Shown here piece after piece: positions 57,446 to 64,000 of a stretch of 64,000 nt of DNA. A program made the translations under genes and the position numbers. Source of the stretch: Solanum dulcamara (lineage: Eukaryota; Streptophyta; Magnoliopsida; Solanales; Solanaceae); contig NC_077239.1 of NCBI RefSeq assembly GCF_947179165.1, positions 1,612,001 to 1,676,000 of the forward strand. Direction: 5' to 3'. Numbering within the stretch: the stretch's first letter is position 1; the number at the start of each line of letters is the position of its first letter. The notes under the pieces were generated by a model. The model ran no database searches and had not been told where the DNA came from. It saw nothing but the letters and a program-made list of their open reading frames with translations.

Positions 57446-60400
57446 ATGGTGTACACACTCTCTGGAGTTCGTTTTCCTACTGCTCCATCAGTGTACAAAT
57501 CTCAAGGATTGAACAGTAATGGTGATAGGAGGAATGCCAATGTTTCTGTATTCTTGAAAAAACACTCTGTTTCACGTACTGCTCTGTCTCTGTTTCTCAC
57601 TCTGTGTGTGTGTTTTCTTGTGTTTTTTTTTGGAATTCTGATGTGGGTGTAGGTTCTTTCTTTGGTTTGCGTACTTGGGGGTTCTTAAAAGTTGGTAGTG
57701 TGTATACCCTTTTGAGTATAGTCTTAGAGAAAGCAAAAAGTGATGAATCTTGATTGACATTACTAAAGGTAGTAGCTTTTTGAAGTGTGGTCAGCTGTAA
57801 TTGAGTTTGCCTTTTTTTTTGTGTGTGTTTTGGAATTCTGATGTGTTTCAAGGTGGGGGTTCTAAAAAGTTGGTATTGTGTATACCCTTTTGAGTATAGT
57901 CTCAGAGAAAGCAAAAAATGATATCTTGATTGACAATATATTCTTTGAGAAGGCAAAAATGGTGAGTTTTCATGGAGAAACTTGATTGACATTACTAAAG
58001 GTGGAAACTTTTTTCAAGTCATGATATGGGTCGAGGTTCTATCTTTGGTTTGTGTAATTGGGGGTTCTTAAAAGTTGGTATTGTGTATACCCTTTTGAGT
58101 ATAGTCTTTGAGAAAGCAAAAATGATGAATCTTGATTGACATTACTAAAGGTAGTAGCTTTTTGAAGTGTGGTCAGCTGTATTTGAGTTTGGCTTTTTTG
58201 TGTGTGTGTGTGTGTGTGTGTGTTTTGGAATTCTGATGTGTGTCAAGGTTCTTTATTTGGTTTGTGTAATTTGGGGTTCTTAAAAGTTGGTATACCCTTT
58301 TAAGTATAGTCTTAGAGAAAGCAAAAAATGAAGAATCTTGATTGACATTACTAACGGTAGTAGCTTTTTGAAGTGTGGTCAGCTGTAATTGAGTTTGGCT
58401 TTTGTGTGTGTGTGCGTGTTTTGGAATTCTGATGTGGGTCGAGGTTCTTTTTTTGGTTTGTGTTATTGGGGGTTCTTATAAGTTAGTATTATGTATACCC
58501 TTTTAAGTATAGTCTTTGAGACAGCAAAAATGATGAATCTTGATTGACAGTATATTATTTGAGAAAGCAAAAAATGGTAAGTTTTCATGGAGAAACCTGA
58601 TGGACATTACTAAAGGTAGCAACTTTTTTCAAGTCCTGATATGGGTCGAGGTTCTTTCTTATGTTTGTGTAATTGGGGGTTCTTAAAAGTTGGTATTATG
58701 TATACCCTTTTAAGTTGGTGTCTGATAAAGCAAAAATGATGAATCTTGGTTGACAGTAGATTCTTTGAGAAAGTAACAATGGTGAGTTTTCAGGGAGAAA
58801 CACATTACTAAAGGTAGCAACTTTTTCAACTCCTGATATGGGTCAAGGTTCTTTGTTTGGTTTGTGCAATTTGGGGTTCTTTGAAGTTTTGAGAAAGCAA
58901 AATTATGAATTTTCATGGAGAAACTTGATTGGTATTAATAAAGGTAGTAGCTTTTTGAAGTGTGGTCAGCTGTAATTACGTTCAGCCTCGTTTTAAAGGG
59001 ACCCTCTAGATGGTGCTTTCTGGTGAGATCTTTATTGCTCTAAAATATGAGCTATAAGAATCACAGTGTTAGGTTCTTCTTTTTCTTTTCTTTTTTCAGT
59101 GATTTAGTTGTTTTTTCTTTACGTGATTTATTGATTTAGTGGTGAAAGTTGAGGTTTTCATGGAGAAACTTGATTGACATTACTAAAGGTAGCAACTTTT
59201 TCAAGTCCTGATGGGTCAAGGTTCTTTCTTCGCTTTGTGTAATTGGGGATCCTTTAAAGTTAGTGTTATACCCTTTTGAGTATATTGTTTGAGAGAGCAA
59301 AGTTTGAATTTTCATAGAGAAACTTGGTTGACATTGCTAAAGGTAGCAACTTTTTGAAGTATGGTCAGCAATCATTGAGTTTAACTTGTCTTTAAAGGGA
59401 CTTTCTTGACTGTACTTCCCGGTGAGATCTTTCTTGCTCTAAAGTATAATTTTTCTGTAAGAATCAGTGCTAGGATTTTCATTCTTCTTCTCAGTGACTG
59501 CTCAGCCTTTTTTCCCCTTTACGTGATGTGTTGACTGAGTGGTGAAGACTGAAAGTTGAGGTTTTTGTCTGAAGAATTGGGGCTTATTTTATTAGTAAGT
59601 TGTAACACAGTTTGAAAATTCAAGTTGCCGAGGAAGGTGTGCTTTTTCACTTGGCTAGATACTAGAGGAGTGATCTTGATGGTGGTAATCTTAGAAAGCA
59701 GAAGGTTGTTTGCGTCAGTTCGTGTTATATGTGCAAGGAGACGGGAGATGATGTAGATCATCTTCTTCTTCATTGTGGTCTTTCCATGAGGTTATGATGG
59801 GATATGTTTGAACGGTTTGGTACTTGTTGAGCTATGTCAAGAACTGTGAAAGAATTGATATTCTGTTGGAAGAGTGGAAGAATTGGAACTTGGTTCCATT
59901 AGCTTTAATGTGGGTAATGTGGAGAGAGAGAAGTAGGAGAGCTTTTGAGGGGGTAGAGTCGAGCTTTTCTCAGTTTAGAAGTAGTGTAGATTCTCTACCT
60001 TTTGGTACTTCCATTGTGTACAGCCACCTCTTTGACTATGTTTATGAATGAATATATGTTTACTTGATAAAAGAAAGTGATGCCAGTCTGTTGTACCTTT
60101 GTAGACAATGTTGTTGTAGCATCTTGATAATTCCCCGAAAATTGCCCCCCTGAAGAAATAGTTTGGTTGATATTGATCATTTCTTCGTTTGTCTAATTGG
60201 ATGTTCTTGAAGTCCATTTTAAACCCTTTTTATATTCTCTTAGAAAAAAATTAATGAACGTTCATGAAAAAATTTGATTTGACATTGTTAAAGGTATTTA
60301 GAAGTGTCCGATCTGGGACTCTGGGTTTAAAAGGACCTCCTGTATGGTGCTTTCTGGAGAGATCTTTATTCCTCCAAAAAATAAGTTGTAACAATCAGTG

Positions 60401-63400
60401 TGTATAATTTTTCCTCTTATATGATCAGTTTTTTTTCTTTCAATTTTGCCTTTTTAGTTGATTTATTCATTGAATAATGAAAGTTGATGTCATAGTTTCT
60501 GTTTGTGGACTTCCTGTAGACGTTTCTTGATATCCCTAAAAGATTGTCACACTGAAGAAAGAGTCTTTTAGCATTACTTTAAGCTAGATGGAACTGTTTG
60601 ATTCTTAGACTAAGTAATGAACCTTTTTCTTCTCTGAATGTGTGGTTGAAATAATTTGGTAATATTGTGATTGGGAAAACAACAATTCTTGATTGCTTCT
60701 GGAGCATCACTTCTAATCACAAAAGTCTTTGCTCTCTTCAACCATGATTAATTGACACTTATGACTTATGTAGCCTAGCTCTGAGTAGTGGTCTTTTCTT
60801 GTGGAGATATAACTAATCTGATATATGTATGTAGGGAAGATCTTGGCTGAAAAGTCTTCTTACGATTCCGAATCCCGACCTTCTACAGTTGCTGCATCGG
60901 GGAAAGTCCTTGTGCCTGGAAGCCAGAGTGATAGCTCCTCATCCTCAACAGACCAATTTAAGTTCACCGAGACAGCTCCAGAAAATTCCCCAGTATGTTA
61001 CATTATTCTCCACCCGCATGACAATAGACTCTTTTTTTGGGTGGGTGGGTGGAGGTGGCAGATTTCATGCGGAAAGCACTTCTAAATAAATATCTCCACG
61101 ATTCTGCTTAAATGAAATTGTTATTGCATTTCGTTTCCATGAGAAATGAATTTGGTGATTAATTTGGTCAATTTGCTTCATAATTGTTTATTCTTATGTG
61201 TTTTAGGCATCAACTGATGTAGATAGTTCGACAATGGAACACGCTAGCCAGATTAAAACTGAGAATGATGACGTTGAGCCAGCAAGTGATCTTACAAGAA
61301 GTGTTGAAGAGCTGGATATTTCTTCATCACAACAACTAGAAGAAGGTGGTAAACTGAAGGAGTCCAAAACATTAAATACTTCTGAAGAGACAATCATTGA
61401 TGAATCTGATAGGATCAGAGAAAGGGGCATTCCTCCACCTGGACTTGGTCAGAAGATTTATGAAATAGACCCCCTTTTGACAAACTATCGTCAACACCTT
61501 GATTACAGGTAAAATATTCTCATTCGTTGAGTAATTTGCCTATTGTAGAGGCAGAGTTCGTCTATAGGCTATTGTACTTTTGTGTCTGTGATGGTCATCT
61601 GGTTGATGATGTTTAGGATTTTTATCTTCGTACATACATATGCTACTGCTTACCCATCCTTTTGTGTACATATATGTGAAATCTTTCTGTACATTCTTCA
61701 GTAACTCAGTTGCAAATTCCCGGCCATGTCATAGGATCAGGAACTCATCTTTGAGGGTAATATGGCCTTCTATGCATCTTCTCAAACTTTAATTTCTTTT
61801 ATTGCTCAGTCAAACTGTATAACTCAGCAAATAAGCCCAATGATTCCTTGTGTTTTCCATAGGCAGAACCCCTAAGATGAGCAATCCCGGGATGAAAAAC
61901 TATGGAATTGGCCAACCATATAGTTTGCTGTAATCACTACTCCACATTCTTTCTTGCTGAGAGTTGAAAATTGTACCTCGATAGCCATTTGTATAAGAGG
62001 CTTATGTTATAATGTTTGAGGTTTCTTACTCCAAGACCACAGGCCTACTTTCACTTCTGCACTTAGCCCATCTATGTAGGTAGTACCTTTTAGTTTCTGC
62101 ATTTCTGTCGCATAGAAATGCCTTCTGAACTTGTCACTCATTCCTAGGACTCAGGAAGCTAGAGATATACTGGTATTGTTGGAAGAAGACTATATAGGAT
62201 GCTATTAATAAGTATTAGTCTGCCACCCAGTGAAAGTTCGTGCCTCTTCCATTTTAACAATCTCCTCTCCACATTCTCTAATTCTATTCCTCTCTGCTGC
62301 CCCTTTATATTTGGTCATAAGAGAACTCCTAGTCCTTGGTAAATGGTGGGTAGTTCACGAATTCTGTATCAAATCATTTCAGCCAGCGAGCTGTGAACTT
62401 CATTGACTGGGAAAAACAAAGTTTGGTTCATGCTGATTCTGAGGCCAGGAACTCGCAAAGGCATATCAAATGACTCTTAGGTGCTTCAGTTGTCTCTCTT
62501 TAGCATACAGAATATAATTTTATCATCAGCATAAAATATGGGGTAATCGGTACATTGTGATCGTCTACTGGCTCCACATTAAATCCCTTTATCCCCCCCC
62601 CCCCCCCCCCCCCCCCCCCCCGTGTGTACAGCCATTTTCTGCATATCTCTAAGTCCTTCAATGGTAAAATTAATTTATCACCCATGGACAAAAAGGGAGA
62701 TAAGTGATCACCACTTTTGTGAACAAAGAGGGAGATGATCGCCTTTGCTAAGCTTCTTTGGGAGGGGATATGACCAGATATAGTACAATTTTCTAATTGT
62801 TCCAAAGTCAAAAAGTTGAATTAATCAAATTCATAATGTTCCAGGTGGTTGTCAATCATTCTATGATTGACAACTTCCATGCTACTGTTGCTCACTTGAA
62901 ATTTTGTCCAAAAGTTGTACTGATGTTGATTTTCAATAGTGCAGGAACAGTATATGCATTACGTAAACATGCTGTATTTGAATCTCTTCTTTGTGAGCAA
63001 GAGAGATACCTCCCATTTAAGATGCTTTATAATGTTTTTGTCATCACTTGTTTGAAACCAAAACTTCTTCAATCAGTATTTCTGTTTTATCATTGTCATC
63101 AAAGCTTTTTTCAGTTGATGTGATCCTATATTGGGTTTTGCTTGTTCTTCTGCCTAGGTTTGATTATTTGCTTTGTACATTCTTCGTTTTTGTCTCCCAA
63201 GTCATGTCTCTTGTACATGGCCAAGTTGGCCTTATTATTATCAATGAAACCTTCCTTGATCAAAATAATTGTCTCCCAAGTCCAAGTCTTGAAGGACGCA
63301 ATAGGTCCATAGCACCAGCATCATGCTAGTTTAATTTCTAATAGTAGTCTACTGTGCTCTGTATTGATTCATCAGCAGTATTCTTCAACTTTTCAATTTT

Positions 63401-63769
63401 ACTAACTTGGAGAACCAAATGCTCACATGTACTTCCAGAATCTTCATTCTTTCTCTATTGATTTTTCTCTTTGTTTGGATGTCCTTTCTCTTGAGACAGT
63501 ATTTTTCTTTGGTTATGCAATTATGGTTTTGCTCTTGGTATATCTTTTGCCTCAGCATTTATCTGCTTCTGTCTACCCCAAGTGGCAGTGCTGTCTTTCT
63601 CTGCAGTTCCTTCACCTCGACCTGGCCAGCTAGAATCTGAAGTCCTTTTTTCTATGCTATCCACTTTTAGGTATTCACAGTACAAGAAAATGAGGCAGGC
63701 AATTGACAAGTATGAGGGTGGTTTGGAAGCTTTTTCTCGTGGTTACGAAAAGATGGGTTTCACTCGTAG
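57446..63769 (+). CDS. SBEII: Starch branching enzyme II, 5' part (exons 1-4)
   Basis: Four coding exons: 57446-57575, 60835-60992, 61207-61508, 63671-63769, all with GT-AG introns and matching phases, giving 229 codons before the window ends in intron 4. The protein opens [20 protein letters not shown], a plastid transit peptide highly similar to potato and tomato SBEII. A Ser-rich acidic extension follows ([15 protein letters not shown], then [20 protein letters not shown]), then the conserved N-terminal segment [20 protein letters not shown] and [20 protein letters not shown]. The CBM48 and GH13 catalytic domains lie on later exons outside the window. The enzyme makes alpha-1,6 branches in amylopectin in plastids. 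Small substitutions relative to remembered potato and tomato proteins suggest another Solanum or related species. Confidence 0.96.
57630..59400 (+). repeat. Imperfect tandem repeat (about 200 bp, 8 copies) in SBEII intron 1
   Basis: The anchor GAGGTTCTTTCTTTGGTTTG followed by TGTAATTGGGGGTTCTTAAA recurs at about 57652, 57850, 58033, 58247, 58441, 58650, 58848 and 59218. Between anchors are TATACCCTTTTGAGTATAGT, GAGAAAGCAAAAATGATGAA, ACATTACTAAAGGTAG and TTTTTGAAGTGTGGTCAGCT. Spacing is mostly 180-215 bp. The first unit begins close to exon 1. ORFs on the minus strand across this block are repeat by-products. Confidence 0.88.
58199..58222. repeat. (TG)12 microsatellite
   Basis: Twelve TG repeats lie within the SBEII intron 1 repeat. 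Shorter TG runs occupy the same position in neighbouring units. Confidence 0.95.
59610..60054 (+). mobile_element. LINE 3' end: zinc-binding zf-RVT remnant in SBEII intron 1
   Basis: Read in more than one frame, the stretch encodes [10 protein letters not shown], then [18 protein letters not shown] (a zf-RVT C-x2-C...H-x4-C signature), then [20 protein letters not shown] with a stop at 60049-60051. This is the C-terminal end of a plant L1-type LINE ORF2. It is 5'-truncated, frameshifted and in the same orientation as SBEII. Confidence 0.85.
61870..62810 (-). mobile_element. L1-type LINE reverse-transcriptase fragment, antisense in SBEII intron 3
   Basis: The minus strand shows, in order and across frames: [10 protein letters not shown] (RT GDPLSPFLF-like motif, about 62722-62695), [10 protein letters not shown], a YADD-like catalytic motif remnant (about 62535-62520), [19 protein letters not shown] (about 62265-62205) and [20 protein letters not shown] (about 62030-61970). 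Stops and frameshifts make it non-functional. A poly-C run (poly-G on this strand) interrupts it. Confidence 0.85.
62593..62631 (+). repeat. 39-base poly-C run
   Basis: Thirty-nine consecutive C in SBEII intron 3, within the antisense LINE fragment. The length may be affected by sequencing or assembly. Confidence 0.9.
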
Positions 63770-64000
63770 GTAATAACTGCCTCTTATCTTGTTTAATTTT
63801 CTTTCGGACGACCGGCCTTGTGCAAAATCCCGTTAAATGTTTCATGCCATAATGTCATTCTTTGATGCCAACTTGGTACTTCTTTGACCCACTCTCATAC
63901 CTATACAATGTCCTACAGAGGAGTTGAAAGATGGTTAGAAGCTGTAATAGCTGCAGAAAAAGAAAAGAGAAAAAGATTATGTTTTGTTTTCTGGATATGT
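63770..64000 (+). other. Start of SBEII intron 4
   Basis: It begins with the donor GTAATAAC after exon 4. The next exon should complete an AGT Ser codon and continue with SATGITYREW-like sequence, which is not present, so the intron runs past the window end. Confidence 0.75.

Noticed and set aside
57597..57992. 131-codon minus-strand ORF in SBEII intron 1
   Set aside because: It lies in the tandem repeat and its peptide repeats ([13 protein letters not shown]) with the repeat unit.
62500..62811. 103-codon Gly-rich ORF on the minus strand
   Set aside because: It is a LINE RT remnant whose Gly run is the poly-C tract; not a host gene.
63919..64000. Possible SBEII exon 5 after TACAG at the window end
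   Set aside because: Its translation does not match the expected SATGITYREW continuation, so it is treated as intron 4.

Overview
This is a plant nuclear window, almost certainly from the Solanaceae and probably Solanum. The evidence is the starch branching enzyme II N-terminus, GT-AG introns, tRNA-derived SINEs of Solanaceae type, RTE LINE tails ending in TTG repeats, and Ty3 chromovirus elements. There is no bacterial content. Three host genes are supported: the 3' end of an RLPH2-type phosphatase (+, 1373-2276), a complete ERDJ2A/Sec63-type ER J-protein gene (-, CDS 42233-49150, ten coding exons, 686 codons plus stop), and the 5' end of starch branching enzyme II (+, from 57446, running off the window).

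Layout. 1-1372: RLPH2 intron sequence with a SINE and an RTE LINE tail. 1373-2276: last three RLPH2 exons. 2277-2959: 3' flank and a degenerate SINE. 2960-41395: a large tandem satellite array, all units in one orientation, with three subfamilies ordered A-B-C-B-A. The core C subfamily has a unit of about 180 bp and about 100 copies. The array is interrupted by an AT-rich insert (4301-5705), a full-length LTR element with a 5-bp target duplication (6821-14227), an RTE 3' tail (27624-27974) and a rearranged relative of the LTR element (30898-37035). 41396-51400: ERDJ2A. 51400-57300: intergenic DNA with foldback elements. 57298 to the end: SBEII promoter, exons 1-4 and long introns holding an intronic tandem repeat and two LINE fragments.

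The array fills the convergent intergenic space between the 3' ends of RLPH2 and ERDJ2A. ERDJ2A and SBEII are divergently transcribed about 6 kb apart. The three genes have unrelated jobs (protein phosphatase, ER translocon co-chaperone, amylopectin synthesis in plastids), so this is not a pathway cluster.

I found no new defence or enzymatic system. The most unusual content is structural: the nested satellite architecture, a very young LTR element whose coding region is dead, and a head-to-head rearranged second copy with microhomology at its joints. Satellite subfamily borders and copy numbers were judged by eye and are approximate.
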